In this document: positions 44,802-53,556 of the stretch, in pieces
How the letters are laid out: the number at the start of each line of letters is the position of its first letter
Numbering within the stretch: position 1 is the stretch's first letter
Notes under the pieces: model-generated
What the model was told of the DNA's origin: nothing
Databases searched by the model: none
The model's input: the letters and a program-made list of their open reading frames with translations, nothing else
Translations under genes and position numbers: made by a program
From: an uncultured Clostridia bacterium
Lineage (GTDB): Bacteria > Bacillota > Clostridia > Christensenellales > Borkfalkiaceae
Reading direction: 5' to 3'
Length of the DNA stretch: 56,781 nt
NCBI GenBank assembly: GCA_947632015.1
Contig: CANRNP010000005.1
Coordinates: 1-56,781 of the forward strand

Positions 44802-45320
44802 ATGGCAAGAGAGAACAGACCTCAAAGAAAACAGGAACAGGACGACGGCTTCATCAAGAAGCTCATCGGCATCAACCGCGTCAGCAAAACGGTCAAGGGC
44901 GGCAGGAATATGAGATTCGCCGCGCTTGTCGTCGTCGGCGACGGCAACGGAAAAGTGGGCTACGGTCAGGGCAAAGCAAAGGAAGTGCCTGAGGCGATCG
45001 AAAAGGCGACGCAAGCCGCCAAGAAGAACCTCGTGCGCGTGCCGATCGTAGATACGACCATTCCCCACGAGATCCTCGGAAAGTTCGGGCGCGGCGCCGT
45101 TCTCATGCTGCCCGCCGAAGAAGGTACCGGCGTGATCGCGGGCGGTCCCGTCCGTGCCGTTATGGAAGCTGCGGGGATCAAGAATATCAGAACGAAGTCT
45201 CACGGCACCCAAAATCCCGTCAACTGCGTAAAGGCGACCATTGCAGGGCTCGCTATGCTCAAAACGGCGGAAGAAGTTGCGCTCCTTCGCGGCAAGACCG
45301 TGGAAGAGATCGTGGGCTGA
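44802..45320 (+). CDS. rpsE: 30S ribosomal protein S5
   Basis: A 172-residue S5 at the decoding and mRNA entry region. It has [20 protein letters not shown], then [20 protein letters not shown], then [20 protein letters not shown]. Order and length are normal. A GAGGAGAG site lies before the ATG. Confidence 0.98.
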   Translation: MARENRPQRKQEQDDGFIKKLIGINRVSKTVKGGRNMRFAALVVVGDGNGKVGYGQGKAKEVPEAIEKATQAAKKNLVRVPIVDTTIPHEILGKFGRGAVLMLPAEEGTGVIAGGPVRAVMEAAGIKNIRTKSHGTQNPVNCVKATIAGLAMLKTAEEVALLRGKTVEEIVG

Positions 45321-45330
45321 GGAGGTCGAT

Positions 45331-45504
45331 ATGGTAAAAGTTACGCTTATCAAGAGCCCGATCGGCGAGGTGAAGTCGGTAAAAGGAACGATCGCCGCGC
45401 TCGGACTCAAAAAGATCCGTTCGGAAAAGACGTTTGAGGACAGCCCCACTTTGCAGGGCCAGCTCAAAAAGGTCGCGCACCTCGTAAAGGTGGAGAACGT
45501 ATAA
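45331..45504 (+). CDS. rpmD: 50S ribosomal protein L30
   Basis: A 57-residue L30. It begins MVKVTLIKSPIGEVKSVKGT, has ALGLKKIRSEKTFEDSPTL and ends VAHLVKVENV. It starts 10 nt after rpsE with a GAGGAGG site. The frame is open further upstream inside rpsE, but this ATG gives the normal length. Confidence 0.96.
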   Translation: MVKVTLIKSPIGEVKSVKGTIAALGLKKIRSEKTFEDSPTLQGQLKKVAHLVKVENV

Positions 45505-45514
45505 GGAGACAGCA

Positions 45515-45964
45515 ATGAGAGTAGATACTTTATCTCCCGCAGAGGGAGCAAGAACTTCCGCAAAGCGGCTCGGACGGGGCATCGGCTCCGGGCTGGGCAA
45601 GACGAGCGGCAAGGGACACAAGGGTCAATGGGCGCGTTCGGGCGGCGGCGTCCGCCCCGGTTTCGAAGGCGGGCAGATGACCCTCGCAAGACGGCTTCCC
45701 AAGCGCGGATTCCACAACAAGTGGGGCAAGAGCTACGTCATCGTCAATCTTTCCGCTTTGAGCGAGCTTTCCGCAGGGACGGTCGTGGATTACGGCTTCG
45801 TCATGGAGAACGGACTTGCAAAGGCTGTGAAGAATAACGTCGGCTTGAAGGTACTCGGAAGCGGGGAGCTCAGCGTCGCCCTCACTGTGCGCGCGAAGAA
45901 ATTCTCCGAAAGTGCAAAAGCTGCCATCGAAAAGGCGGGCGGCACGGCGGAAGTCGTTGAGTAA
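45515..45964 (+). CDS. rplO: 50S ribosomal protein L15
   Basis: A 149-residue L15, a late assembly protein of the 50S subunit. It has the glycine-rich start (KRLGRGIGSGLGKTSGKGHK, GGGVRPGFEGGQM) and LPKRGFHNKW, as is typical. It precedes secY by 47 nt. Confidence 0.98.
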   Translation: MRVDTLSPAEGARTSAKRLGRGIGSGLGKTSGKGHKGQWARSGGGVRPGFEGGQMTLARRLPKRGFHNKWGKSYVIVNLSALSELSAGTVVDYGFVMENGLAKAVKNNVGLKVLGSGELSVALTVRAKKFSESAKAAIEKAGGTAEVVE

Positions 45965-46011
45965 CTCTTCTTGCCGCGGCATTTGGAATTCGGCAAAACA
46001 GGAGTAAAACC

Positions 46012-47337
46012 ATGTTTGAAACAATCAAGAATGCCTTTCTGAACAAAGACATCAGAAAGAAGATCATCATCACCCTGTTGCTTCTTCTTGTATTCCGTTT
46101 GGGTTGCTATATTCCCGTTCCGGGCCTTGCAAGAGGCTTCATCGAGAACCAGATCGGCTCACTCGGAAGCAACAGCTTCCTCGGACTCATGAGCAGCGTT
46201 ACGGGCGGCGCGCTCGCCAACGGCACGCTGTTTGCGCTCGGAATCGGGCCGTACATCAACGCATCCATTATCATGGAGCTCCTTACGGTCGGCATTCCCG
46301 CGCTCGAACGCCTCTCGAAAGAGGGTGAGGAAGGCAGGAAAAAGATCACCACGATCACGAGGATCATCACCATCATCCTCGCCGTCGTGCAATCCATCGG
46401 CATCATCGTCAACTTTGCGGGCGGCTTCGGTTCGATGAGCGAGAGCGACGCAGTCAACTGGGCGCTCTTCTTCAACCAGCAGTGGCTTGCCATCATCTAT
46501 ATCACCGTGATCTATACGGGCGGCGCCATGCTCGTCATGTGGCTCGGCGAACGCATCACCGATTACGGCGTAGGCAACGGCATTTCCCTGATCATCTTTA
46601 TCGGTATTATCTCCACGGCGGGTCTTTCCATCGTGAGTAAGTTCACCGAGATCACGGCAAACAACCTTGCGCCTCTGTTCGAGGTGATCGGGTTCCTCGC
46701 CCTTGCCGTCATCATCTTCTTCTGCATCGTCTATGTCGACCTTGCCGAACGGAAGATCCATGTGCAATATGCAAAGCAGGTGCGCGGCACCAAGATGTAC
46801 GGCGGGCAGAGCTCCGTGATCCCGATGAAGATCACGGGAAGCGGCGTTATGCCTCTCATCTTCGCGTTTGCGATCATCTCCTTCCCCAGCATGATCATGA
46901 GCCTTGTTCCCTCGTGGAGCGGCGCGCTCAACTGGTGGAATACCAACTTTGCGGGCGGCACGCCGTGGTATGTGCTCGTGCTCGTTGTTCTCATCTTCAT
47001 CTTCGCGTTCTTCTATGCGCAGATCCAGTTCAATCCTGAGGACGTGAGCAAGAACATCCAGCAGAACGGCGGCTTTATCCAGGGTATCCGCCCCGGCAAG
47101 CCCACCGCCCAGTACTTGAAGAAGATCAACTTCCGCATCACGCTGTTCGGAGCGATCTTCCTTGCGCTCGTCGCATTCATCCCGTCCTTCATTTTCAGCT
47201 TCGTCACGAGAGATTCGTCCCTTCTGAACGCTTTCTCCACGACGGGACTTCTGATCGTCGTCTCTGTTGCGCTTGAATTCGACAAGCAGTTGCAGTCGCA
47301 GATCATGATGAAGAACTACAAGGGATTCTTAAAGTAA
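46012..47337 (+). CDS. secY: Protein translocase subunit SecY
   Basis: A 441-residue SecY, the channel of the Sec translocon in the inner membrane, with about ten helices. It begins MFETIKNAFLNKDIRKKIII. Recognisable parts are RLGCYIPVPG, the plug-region GALANGTLFALGIGPYINAS, RITDYGVGNGISLIIF and the C-terminal loop YAQIQFNPEDVSKNIQQNGG. It is in its standard place after rplO. Confidence 0.98.
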   Translation: MFETIKNAFLNKDIRKKIIITLLLLLVFRLGCYIPVPGLARGFIENQIGSLGSNSFLGLMSSVTGGALANGTLFALGIGPYINASIIMELLTVGIPALERLSKEGEEGRKKITTITRIITIILAVVQSIGIIVNFAGGFGSMSESDAVNWALFFNQQWLAIIYITVIYTGGAMLVMWLGERITDYGVGNGISLIIFIGIISTAGLSIVSKFTEITANNLAPLFEVIGFLALAVIIFFCIVYVDLAERKIHVQYAKQVRGTKMYGGQSSVIPMKITGSGVMPLIFAFAIISFPSMIMSLVPSWSGALNWWNTNFAGGTPWYVLVLVVLIFIFAFFYAQIQFNPEDVSKNIQQNGGFIQGIRPGKPTAQYLKKINFRITLFGAIFLALVAFIPSFIFSFVTRDSSLLNAFSTTGLLIVVSVALEFDKQLQSQIMMKNYKGFLK

Positions 47338-47404
47338 ATCCAAAAAACAGGTTTCCGCGGTCATGGCGTCTTGCCGTGCCCGCGGGTCCGAAAGGGGGAA
47401 AAGT

Positions 47405-48040
47405 ATGAATCTCATCCTTCTCGGCGCGCCCGGCGCCGGCAAAGGAACGCAGGCGACAAAGATCTCCGACCGCTATGGCTTGGTGCATATTTCCACGGGG
47501 GACATCTTCCGCGCAAACATCAAAGCGGGGACCGAGATCGGGCTCCTCGCCAAATCTTACATCGATAAAGGCGAACTTGTGCCGGACGAAGTGACGGTTG
47601 CCATCGTCAAGGACAGATTGACGTGGGAGGACTGCAAAAACGGGTATCTTCTCGACGGTTTCCCCCGCAACCTCTTCCAGGCGGAGGAACTCGATAAATT
47701 CGCCCGTATCGACGGCGTTGTGAACATCAACATCGACCACGCCCTTCTCATGGACCGCCTTTGCGGCAGAAGAGTGTGCAAGGAGTGCGGCGAGAGCTAC
47801 CATATTTCCACGCTCAACGGCGCAACGACCTGCGCGCGCTGCGGCGGCGAACTCTACCAGAGAAAGGACGACAATCCCGAAACGGTGGGGGCGCGCCTGT
47901 CCGTCTATAACGAGCAGACGGCTCCGCTCATCGAGTTTTACACGAAACAGGGCAAGATTCTCAACTTCACGGGGACTGAGGCGCCTGCCGAAGTGCTCTT
48001 CGAAGAAGTGAAAACGGTGCTCGATAAGCTCGCAGGCTGA
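47405..48040 (+). CDS. adk: Adenylate kinase
   Basis: A 211-residue adenylate kinase that converts ATP and AMP into two ADP. The P loop is GAPGAGKGTQ at residues 7-16, and GYLLDGFPRN is the AMP-site motif. The lid carries four cysteines (CKEC ... CARC) that bind zinc, the usual Gram-positive form. I chose the ATG at 47405 with the AAGGGGG site; the frame opens earlier but without support. Its stop is 1 nt before map. Confidence 0.97.
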   Translation: MNLILLGAPGAGKGTQATKISDRYGLVHISTGDIFRANIKAGTEIGLLAKSYIDKGELVPDEVTVAIVKDRLTWEDCKNGYLLDGFPRNLFQAEELDKFARIDGVVNINIDHALLMDRLCGRRVCKECGESYHISTLNGATTCARCGGELYQRKDDNPETVGARLSVYNEQTAPLIEFYTKQGKILNFTGTEAPAEVLFEEVKTVLDKLAG

Positions 48041-48041
48041 T

Positions 48042-48785
48042 ATGATCGTCCCGAAAAGCGAAGAAGAAATTGCGCTCATGCGCGAGCCCTGCCGGATCGT
48101 CCGCGATTGCCTCGCCTTTGTGGGGGAGCGGATCCGCGCCGGCATGACGACGAAAGAAGTTGACGAGCTCGTCTACGGTTTTATCAAGGGCAACGGAGCG
48201 GAACCCAGCTGTCTCGGCTATTGCGGCTATCCCGCGTCCGCCTGCGTTTCCGTCAATGAGGTCGTCGTTCACGGGATCCCGGACGAAAGAGTGCTCACGG
48301 AAGGGGATATCGTAAGCGTCGATCTGTGCGCCTACAAAAACGGTTTCCACGGCGACGGCGCCCGTACGTTTTGCATCGGAGAGGTCTCTCCCGAAAAGAA
48401 GAAGCTCGTCCGCGTGACGGAGGAATGCTTCTTCCGGGGGATCGAAGGATTCCGCGCGGGAATGCCCCTCTACGACATCGGCTATAAAGTACAGCAGCAT
48501 GCGGAATCGAACGGCTTTTCCGTGATCCGCTCCTATACGGGGCACGGGATCGGGCGGGAGATGCACGAGGACCCTTCCGTCCCGAACTTCGGGAGAAAGG
48601 GAACGGGAGTGCGGCTTGCTGCGGGCACGGTCATCTGCGTCGAGCCGATGATCGCCGCCGGCGGATGGCGGGTAAAGGTGAAAGACGACGGTTGGACTGC
48701 GGTGACCTGCGACGGGAAACCCGCGGCGCATTACGAAAACACAGTGGTCGTTTTGAGCGACGGCGTGGAAATTCTGACGCTTTAA
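48042..48785 (+). CDS. map: Methionine aminopeptidase type I
   Basis: A 247-residue Map, which removes the first methionine from new proteins. The five metal ligands are visible: D in IVSVDLCAY, D in HGDGARTF, H in TGHGIGREMHED, E in VEPMIA and E in HYENTVVV. The substrate-site histidine (VVHGIPDER) is also there. It starts 1 nt after adk, so translation is coupled. Confidence 0.97.
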   Translation: MIVPKSEEEIALMREPCRIVRDCLAFVGERIRAGMTTKEVDELVYGFIKGNGAEPSCLGYCGYPASACVSVNEVVVHGIPDERVLTEGDIVSVDLCAYKNGFHGDGARTFCIGEVSPEKKKLVRVTEECFFRGIEGFRAGMPLYDIGYKVQQHAESNGFSVIRSYTGHGIGREMHEDPSVPNFGRKGTGVRLAAGTVICVEPMIAAGGWRVKVKDDGWTAVTCDGKPAAHYENTVVVLSDGVEILTL

Positions 48786-48800
48786 GGAGAGAGGATTCTT

Positions 48801-49022
48801 ATGTCGAAAGACGATGTAATAGAGGCAGAAGGCAGGGTGATCGAGGCGCTTCCGGACGCAAAGTTCAAGGTGCAGCTCACCAACGGTCATATCATTACCG
48901 CATATATTTCGGGCAAGCTGAGAATGAACTATATCCGCATCATCGAGGGAGACGGGGTAAAGCTCGAAATGAGCCCTTACGATCTCACGAAAGGGCGGAT
49001 CACTTGGAGAAGCAAAAACTGA
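48801..49022 (+). CDS. infA: Translation initiation factor IF-1
   Basis: A 73-residue S1/OB-fold protein that occupies the A site during initiation. It has [40 protein letters not shown] and the ending [17 protein letters not shown]. It is the last gene before the repeat island that interrupts the ribosomal cluster. Its stop codon is directly followed by R1 copy e. Confidence 0.98.
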   Translation: MSKDDVIEAEGRVIEALPDAKFKVQLTNGHIITAYISGKLRMNYIRIIEGDGVKLEMSPYDLTKGRITWRSKN

Positions 49023-49258
49023 AAATGTTTTCGAGCGATTCTTTGCTCGCACCACCACCCTCTTGGCTCCCCCTTGAGGGGGAGCTGTCACCGTAGGTGA
49101 CTGAGGGGGTGTTGCTTCGTAAATAATCGTTCGAGGAAACGTGCTATTTCGGTTTAACCCGCCTTTCCTCTCGTTCGTTTCATCTTATAAGAAGTTGCAA
49201 GTATGCAACAAATTGTGTCGCGCAGCGCAAAAGCGTGGTTTTGCTCGCGCACGTGATT
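49022..49258 (+). repeat. Structured repeat R1, copy e, with nested R3
   Basis: Hairpin 1 is CGATTCTTTGCTC ... GTAAATAATCG, but its loop holds an inserted R3 element of about 70 nt (CTCCCCCTTGAGGGGGAG plus GTCACC-GTA-GGTGAC). CGAGGAAACG follows, then hairpin 2 GTTGCAAGTATGCAAC, AAATTGTG, and hairpin 3 GCAAAAGCGTGGTTTTGC. Stems 2 and 3 again differ from the other copies while staying paired. Confidence 0.75.
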
Positions 49259-49520
49259 CAGAAAAACAGAACAGCGTTCCAAAATGTCGCTTCATCGGAC
49301 AAGAAGGCAAAAGGGTTTGCCAAATTGTGTCGCGCAGCGCAAAAGCGTGGTTTTGCTCGCGCACGTGATTCAGAAAAAACAGAACAGCGTTCCAAAATGT
49401 CGCTTCATCGGACACTAAGCCGCAAGTATGCGGCAAATTGTGTCACGCAGCGCAAAAGCGTGGTTTTGCTCGCGCACGTGATTCAGAAAAACAGAACAGC
49501 GTTCCAAAATGTCATGTTGA
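49212..49520. repeat. Tandem ~112-bp repeat of the R1 tail
   Basis: ATTGTGTCGCGCAGCGC-type units start at 49212, 49324 and 49437. Each has the GCAAAAGCGTGGTTTTGC hairpin, then CACGTGATTCAGAAAAACAG and AACAGCGTTCCAAAATGTC, then a hairpin 2 version (GGCAAAAGGGTTTGCC after unit 1, GCCGCAAGTATGCGGC after unit 2). The third unit is cut short and joins an R2-like GTCATGTTGAGCGGAGCGAA segment at 49512. Confidence 0.8.
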
Positions 49521-49692
49521 GCGGAGCGAAGCGGAGTCGAAACATCTCTACCGCAGTCTCGGCTATCGCCTCGCCAGCTTCTCCTCAAAGGAGGCGCCAA
49601 GAGATCCGCCACGCTCGTTGGGAGCGGAGCGCGATCCAAAAACCGCAAGTGTGCGGCAAAGAGAATAAAACTATAACTTCGAGGTAATCAAG
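49521..49692. repeat. Remnant repeat DNA before rpmJ
   Basis: R2/R3-like pieces (GCGAAGCGGAGTCGAAACATC, CTCCTCAAAGGAGGCGCC) and a last hairpin 2 copy CCGCAAGTGTGCGG at 49650-49663. No gene is seen. An rpmJ ribosome binding site (GAGGT) closes the stretch. Confidence 0.55.
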
Positions 49693-49809
49693 ATGAAAGT
49701 ACGTCCTTCCGTAAAACCCATGTGCGATAAGTGCAAAGTGATCAAGAGAAACGGAAAAGTCATGGTCATTTGCTCCAAAAATAAATCGCATAAACAAAGA
49801 CAGGGCTAA
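49693..49809 (+). CDS. rpmJ: 50S ribosomal protein L36
   Basis: A 38-residue L36, too short for most ORF filters. It reads [20 protein letters not shown] and onward, with the zinc ligands C11, C14, C27 and a histidine near residue 33. A GAGGT site lies about 9 nt upstream. It normally sits directly between infA and rpsM; here 670 bp of repeats separate it from infA, and a new promoter lies between it and rpsM. Confidence 0.95.
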   Translation: MKVRPSVKPMCDKCKVIKRNGKVMVICSKNKSHKQRQG

Positions 49810-49828
49810 AAAACAGGGTCAAAAACAG

Positions 49829-49858
49829 TTGACAACTTGTTTTTCGATATGTTAAAAT
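49829..49858 (+). promoter_or_regulatory. Promoter before rpsM (alpha operon)
   Basis: A perfect -35 box TTGACA (49829-49834), an 18-nt spacer and a -10 box TAAAAT (49853-49858). It makes rpsM-rpsK-rpsD-rpoA-rplQ independent of the upstream genes. Confidence 0.75.
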
Positions 49859-49864
49859 ATACTA

Positions 49865-50050
49865 TGCGGTTCTATGCGAGGAATCGCAAAATATGCGCAA
49901 AAGGCTGAGTTTCCGCACAAAAAGGTGCGGGAAATCGGCTTGCTTTGCGCTTAAAAGCAAAAATAAGGGGTCTGTGGCAAGAAATATTTTCCACTATTTC
50001 CGCCGCAGTCCGTAACGATAAAAAATTTACCAAATATTTTTTCGGAGGTT
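49865..50050 (+). promoter_or_regulatory. Leader of the rpsM-rplQ operon
   Basis: About 190 nt of leader with small stems, the clearest being CCGCAC ... GTGCGG at about 49914-49939. In E. coli S4 represses the alpha operon via its leader, and in Bacillus rpsD has its own leader; the equivalent here is unproved. No gene is seen. Confidence 0.4.
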
Positions 50051-50054
50051 TTCA

Positions 50055-50423
50055 ATGGCACGTATTGCCGGCGTCGATCTGCCCAGAGAGAAGAGGGTCG
50101 AGATCGGACTTACCTACATTTACGGAATCGGTCTTACGACGTCCAAGAAGATCCTTGCGGAGACGGGCATCGATCCCGATACCCGCGTGAAGGATCTCGA
50201 CGAGAACGACGTTTCCAAGTTAAGAGAATATATCGACCACCACTATGTCGTGGAGGGCGAGCTCAGAGGACAGAAGAGCCTCAACATCAAGCGGCTGATG
50301 GAGATCGGCTGCTATCGCGGCGTGCGCCACAGAAAGGGACTTCCCGTGCGCGGTCAGAGCACCAAGCGCAACGCGAGAACGCGGAAAGGACCCCGCCGTA
50401 CGGTCGCGAACAAGAAGAAGTAA
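50055..50423 (+). CDS. rpsM: 30S ribosomal protein S13
   Basis: A 122-residue S13 of the 30S head. It begins [20 protein letters not shown] with [14 protein letters not shown], has [20 protein letters not shown] and ends in a basic [15 protein letters not shown] tail. It is the first gene after the new promoter and has a CGGAGGT site. Confidence 0.98.
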   Translation: MARIAGVDLPREKRVEIGLTYIYGIGLTTSKKILAETGIDPDTRVKDLDENDVSKLREYIDHHYVVEGELRGQKSLNIKRLMEIGCYRGVRHRKGLPVRGQSTKRNARTRKGPRRTVANKKK

Positions 50424-50438
50424 GGAGGGCGCAAAAAG

Positions 50439-50837
50439 ATGGCAGATAAGAGAAAGACAGTCTCTCGCGGCAAAAAGAGAGAGATCAAAAAAATCGATAA
50501 AGGACAAGTTCATATCCAGTCCACGTTCAATAACACGCTCGTTACCATTACCGATATGAGCGGCAATGCGATCAGCTGGTCGAGCGCAGGCTCCCTCGGA
50601 TTCAAGGGATCGAGAAAGGGCACGCCGTTTGCGGCGCAAATGGCGACCGAAACGGCGGCAAAAGCCGCAAAAGAGCACGGGCTCCGTTTCGTGGAAGTGT
50701 ATGTAAAAGGTCCCGGCGCGGGCAGAGAATCGGCGATCCGCGCGCTTGCCAACTGCGAATTGCAGGTAACGCTCATCTCGGACGTTTCGCCCATTCCGCA
50801 CAACGGATGCAGACCGCCCAAGCGCAGAAGAGTATAA
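50439..50837 (+). CDS. rpsK: 30S ribosomal protein S11
   Basis: A 132-residue S11 on the 30S platform. It has [40 protein letters not shown] and the closing [15 protein letters not shown]. Length is normal. It follows rpsM by 15 nt. Confidence 0.98.
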   Translation: MADKRKTVSRGKKREIKKIDKGQVHIQSTFNNTLVTITDMSGNAISWSSAGSLGFKGSRKGTPFAAQMATETAAKAAKEHGLRFVEVYVKGPGAGRESAIRALANCELQVTLISDVSPIPHNGCRPPKRRRV

Positions 50838-50849
50838 GGAGAGAAAACA

Positions 50850-51476
50850 ATGGCAGTATATAGAGACGCAAAATGTAAACTTTGCAGAAGAGAGGGCGGC
50901 AAGCTCTTTTTGAAGGGCGAAAAGTGCTATCTCGATAAGTGCCCTTTCAATAAGCGCCCCACGCCTCCCGGAAAAGCTCCTTCCGCATCCCGCAAAAAGG
51001 TATCCGAATACGGCTTGCAGCTTCGCGAGAAGCAAAAGACGAAGCGCATTTACGGCGTACAGGAAGGGCAATTCCGCCACTACTATGAGCTGGCGGACAG
51101 AATGAAGGGGATCACGGGCGAAAACATGCTCTCCTTGCTTGAAAGAAGGCTCGACAACGTGATCTTCCGTATGGGCATCGGCGCTTCCCGCACGCAGGCG
51201 CGTCAGCTTGTAAACCACTCCCACTTTATGGTAAACGGCAGAACGGTGAACATCCCCTCTTACAGCGTGAAGGTGGGCGACGTGATCGCCGTGAAGGAAA
51301 ACCGTAAAAACAACAAGTTCTTCGAACAGATCAAGACGATGAAGGTTGCGAATATGCCCAAGTGGCTGGAATTCGACCCCGAAAAGCTGGAAGGCAGAGT
51401 TTTGGCGCTTCCGACCCGCGAGGACGTAGACAGCCAGATCGCCGAGCATATGATTGTCGAATTGTACTCCAAGTAA
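50850..51476 (+). CDS. rpsD: 30S ribosomal protein S4, zinc type
   Basis: A 208-residue S4, a primary 16S rRNA binder. The N-terminal zinc motif is kept (CKLCRREGG ... CYLDKCPF, cysteines at about 9, 12, 26 and 31). The S4 RNA-binding domain follows ([34 protein letters not shown]). It lies between rpsK and rpoA, as in many Clostridia. Confidence 0.98.
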   Translation: MAVYRDAKCKLCRREGGKLFLKGEKCYLDKCPFNKRPTPPGKAPSASRKKVSEYGLQLREKQKTKRIYGVQEGQFRHYYELADRMKGITGENMLSLLERRLDNVIFRMGIGASRTQARQLVNHSHFMVNGRTVNIPSYSVKVGDVIAVKENRKNNKFFEQIKTMKVANMPKWLEFDPEKLEGRVLALPTREDVDSQIAEHMIVELYSK

Positions 51477-51499
51477 TTTTCATATAAGGAGGTAACTTT

Positions 51500-52453
51500 A
51501 TGATCGAAATGGATATGCCCAAAATCGAGGTTACGGAAAACGAAGAGAAATCGTATGCGAAGATCGTCGTGGAACCGCTTGAAAAGGGCTTCGGTCTTAC
51601 GATAGGCAACTGTCTGAGAAGAATTTTGCTGTCGGCATTGCCCGGCGCCGCGGCGCAGGGGATCCGCTTCATGGACGGAACCGTAAAACATGAATTTTCC
51701 GCCATTCCCGGCGTGAAAGAGGACGTCACCGAGATCATTCTCAACTTGAAGCTGCTCGCCATCAAAACGAAGGTCACCGATAAAGATTATACCAAAACGC
51801 TCCGCCTGTGCAAAGAAGGTCCTGCGGTCATCCGTGCATGCGACATCTCGCAGGACGCCGAAGTGGAGATCGTCAATTCCGATCAGTACATCTGCACGGT
51901 GGACGAAGGCGGAAAGATCGACATGGAGATCACGATCGGCAGAGGCAGAGGGTATCATCCCGCAAAAGACAACAAACAGCCCATCATAGACTATATTCCC
52001 ATCGACTCCATCTATACTCCCGTGCAAAAGGTGAACTACCAGGTAGAGCCCGCGCGCGTGGGGCAGAACATCGATTACGATCGGCTGACGATCGAAGTGT
52101 GGACGGACGGTACCTTCTCCGGGAAAGAGATCGTATCCCTTGCCGCAAAGATCATGCAAGATCATATCAATCTGTTCGTCAATCTCTCGGAGACCATCAA
52201 AGATATGGACATCCTCGTAAAGACGGACGATGATAAACAGCAACAGATTCTCTCCATGAAGATCGAGGAAATGGACTTCTCCGTCCGTTCCTACAACTGC
52301 TTGAAGAGAGCGAATATTCACACCGTGGAAGACCTCATTTCCAAGACGGAGGAAGAGATGTTGAAGGTGAGAAACCTCGGCAAAAAATCTCTCGACGAAG
52401 TCATTCAGAAACTCGAACAGTACGGTCTTTCGCTGGAAAAAAAGGAGGATTAA
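51500..52453 (+). CDS. rpoA: RNA polymerase subunit alpha
   Basis: A 317-residue alpha subunit. The N-terminal assembly domain has LEKGFGLTIGNCLRRILLSA and ALPGAAAQGIRFMDG. The C-terminal domain, which binds promoter DNA and regulators, has FSVRSYNCLKRANIHTVEDL and KVRNLGKKSLDEVIQKL. Length is normal. It lies 23 nt after rpsD with an AAGGAGGT site. Confidence 0.98.
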   Translation: MIEMDMPKIEVTENEEKSYAKIVVEPLEKGFGLTIGNCLRRILLSALPGAAAQGIRFMDGTVKHEFSAIPGVKEDVTEIILNLKLLAIKTKVTDKDYTKTLRLCKEGPAVIRACDISQDAEVEIVNSDQYICTVDEGGKIDMEITIGRGRGYHPAKDNKQPIIDYIPIDSIYTPVQKVNYQVEPARVGQNIDYDRLTIEVWTDGTFSGKEIVSLAAKIMQDHINLFVNLSETIKDMDILVKTDDDKQQQILSMKIEEMDFSVRSYNCLKRANIHTVEDLISKTEEEMLKVRNLGKKSLDEVIQKLEQYGLSLEKKED

Positions 52454-52456
52454 ATT

Positions 52457-52963
52457 ATGCCGGGTAAATTAGGCAAAACAACCAAACAGAGAATTGCATT
52501 GTTGAGAGGGCAGGCGTCCCAGCTCCTTTGGTACGGAAAGATCGAAACAACGGCAGCCCGCGCGAAAGAGCTTCAATCCTATGTGGAAAAGCTCATCACC
52601 AAAGCGATCAATACCTACGACGACGTTGTGGAATACGACGTGATCATCAAGGATAAGAAGGGCAAAGAAGTAAAGACGACTTCCGTAAAAGACGGTCCCA
52701 AAAAGCTCGCCGCGCGCCGCGCGATCATCGCAAAGACATACGATTTGCAGGAGATCAAGGCGTTCAACGAGAGCAAGAAGGACTACAAAAAGCGTACGGA
52801 GCAGATCAAGCACCCGCTCGTTGAAAAACTGTTCAACGAGATCGCGCCCAAGTATGCGCAGCGGAAAGAGGAGCTCGGTCAGGGCGGCGGATACACGAGG
52901 ATCTATCTCCTCGGTCAGCGCCGCGGCGACGCCGCCGAAGCCGCGATCATCGAATTAGTGTAA
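52457..52963 (+). CDS. rplQ: 50S ribosomal protein L17, with insertion
   Basis: A 168-residue L17, somewhat longer than the usual 115-130. It begins MPGKLGKTTKQRIALLRGQA and has KIETTAARAKELQSYVEKLI. An extra Lys-rich stretch (about residues 55-125) follows, before the usual end GGGYTRIYLLGQRRGDAAEA. It is the last gene of the super-operon, 3 nt after rpoA. Confidence 0.96.
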   Translation: MPGKLGKTTKQRIALLRGQASQLLWYGKIETTAARAKELQSYVEKLITKAINTYDDVVEYDVIIKDKKGKEVKTTSVKDGPKKLAARRAIIAKTYDLQEIKAFNESKKDYKKRTEQIKHPLVEKLFNEIAPKYAQRKEELGQGGGYTRIYLLGQRRGDAAEAAIIELV

Positions 52964-52997
52964 TCGATTAAGAAAACTGAGAAAGCGTAAAGCATTG

Positions 52998-53040
52998 CGC
53001 CGCCCGTGGCATTTCGCCACGGGCGGCGTACTTTGTTGCC
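52998..53040 (+). terminator. Terminator of the ribosomal super-operon
   Basis: A 13-pair perfect stem, CGCCGCCCGTGGC (52998-53010) and its complement (53016-53028), loop ATTTC, followed by TACTTTGTT. The T tract is broken, but the stem is very strong. Confidence 0.75.
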
Positions 53041-53061
53041 GCAAACAATACAGCCTAATTT

Positions 53062-53115
53062 GGGTCTTGGAGAAGGAGCCGAAAAATCTTGGGACTTCGT
53101 GAGGAATAATGTTGT
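53062..53115 (+). pseudogene. Relic of the 3' end of an XRE gene
   Basis: About 54 nt align with the 3' end of the XRE gene at 53623-53844 and the bases after its stop (GGGTCTTGG, CCGAAA, CTTCGTGAGGAATAATGTTG shared). Two bases are missing in the middle, so the frame is broken. No HTH part remains. Both the relic and the intact gene are followed by a related GGGCGGGAATT terminator. Confidence 0.7.
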
Positions 53116-53156
53116 AACGACATCTAAGAGGATTATAACCTAATTTGCAAGAAATG

Positions 53157-53199
53157 GGGCGGGAATTCCGAAATTCGGAATTCCCGCCCGATACTTTTT
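53157..53199 (+). terminator. Terminator after the XRE relic
   Basis: A 15-pair perfect stem GGGCGGGAATTCCGA (53157-53171) with its complement (53175-53189), loop AAT, then GATACTTTTT. It resembles the terminator after the intact XRE gene 3. Confidence 0.75.
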
Positions 53200-53254
53200 A
53201 ACGCTAAGGCGATTCCTCGACAAGCTACTTCGCCTGCGGCTCATGCCGCGCTTA

Positions 53255-53358
53255 GAGAAACAGAACTTCGCGCGGGGCGGAATGACGGATTTAGAAAAAT
53301 TCCAAATACGTCACCCTGAGCCGCCGAGCGAAGCGAGGCGTGTCGAAGGGTCGCCGCA
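53255..53358. repeat. R2 direct repeat, first copy (104 bp)
   Basis: Matches 53979-54082 at 103 of 104 positions by eye (one G/A difference). It contains GAGAAACAGAACTTCGCGCG, GGAATGACGGATTTAGAAAA, GTCACCCTGAGC and GTCGAAGGGTCGCCGCA. Related, more diverged DNA is at 2814-3020 and 3770-4055. Confidence 0.9.
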
Positions 53359-53482
53359 AAGCTGCCTTGGCGCCTCCTTTGAGGAGGAGCTGTCACCGAA
53401 GGTGACTGAGGTGGTGTTAATGCTGTATGGCAAATTCAGAAGCAAAGGACACCACCCCCCTGCCCCCCTCCTTGGAGGGGGT
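53359..53482. repeat. R3 and inverted R4 repeats
   Basis: R3 reads GCGCCTCCTTTGAGGAGGAGC and then GTCACC-GAA-GGTGAC with TGAGGTGGTG (about 53369-53418). It is followed by an R4 copy in reverse (CACCACCCCCCTGCCCCCCT and on, to 53482). R3 also occurs inside R1 copy e and, reversed, at about 54143-54192. Confidence 0.7.
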
Positions 53483-53556
53483 AAGATTTAGTTGCTATTC
53501 AACCACCACACTACCCGTTGCGGCGGTAGTGTCCGCCGCAACCCCGCCTCCATAAT

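Noticed and set aside
49835..50054. tRNA or 6S-like RNA in the rpsM leader
   Set aside because: No cloverleaf or closed 6S-type bubble could be drawn; only small stems are present.
53488..53553. A 21-codon minus-strand frame after the divergent promoter of XRE gene 3
   Set aside because: Its ATG lies only 3 nt after the -10 box, so transcription would start inside it, and half of it is the perfect hairpin.
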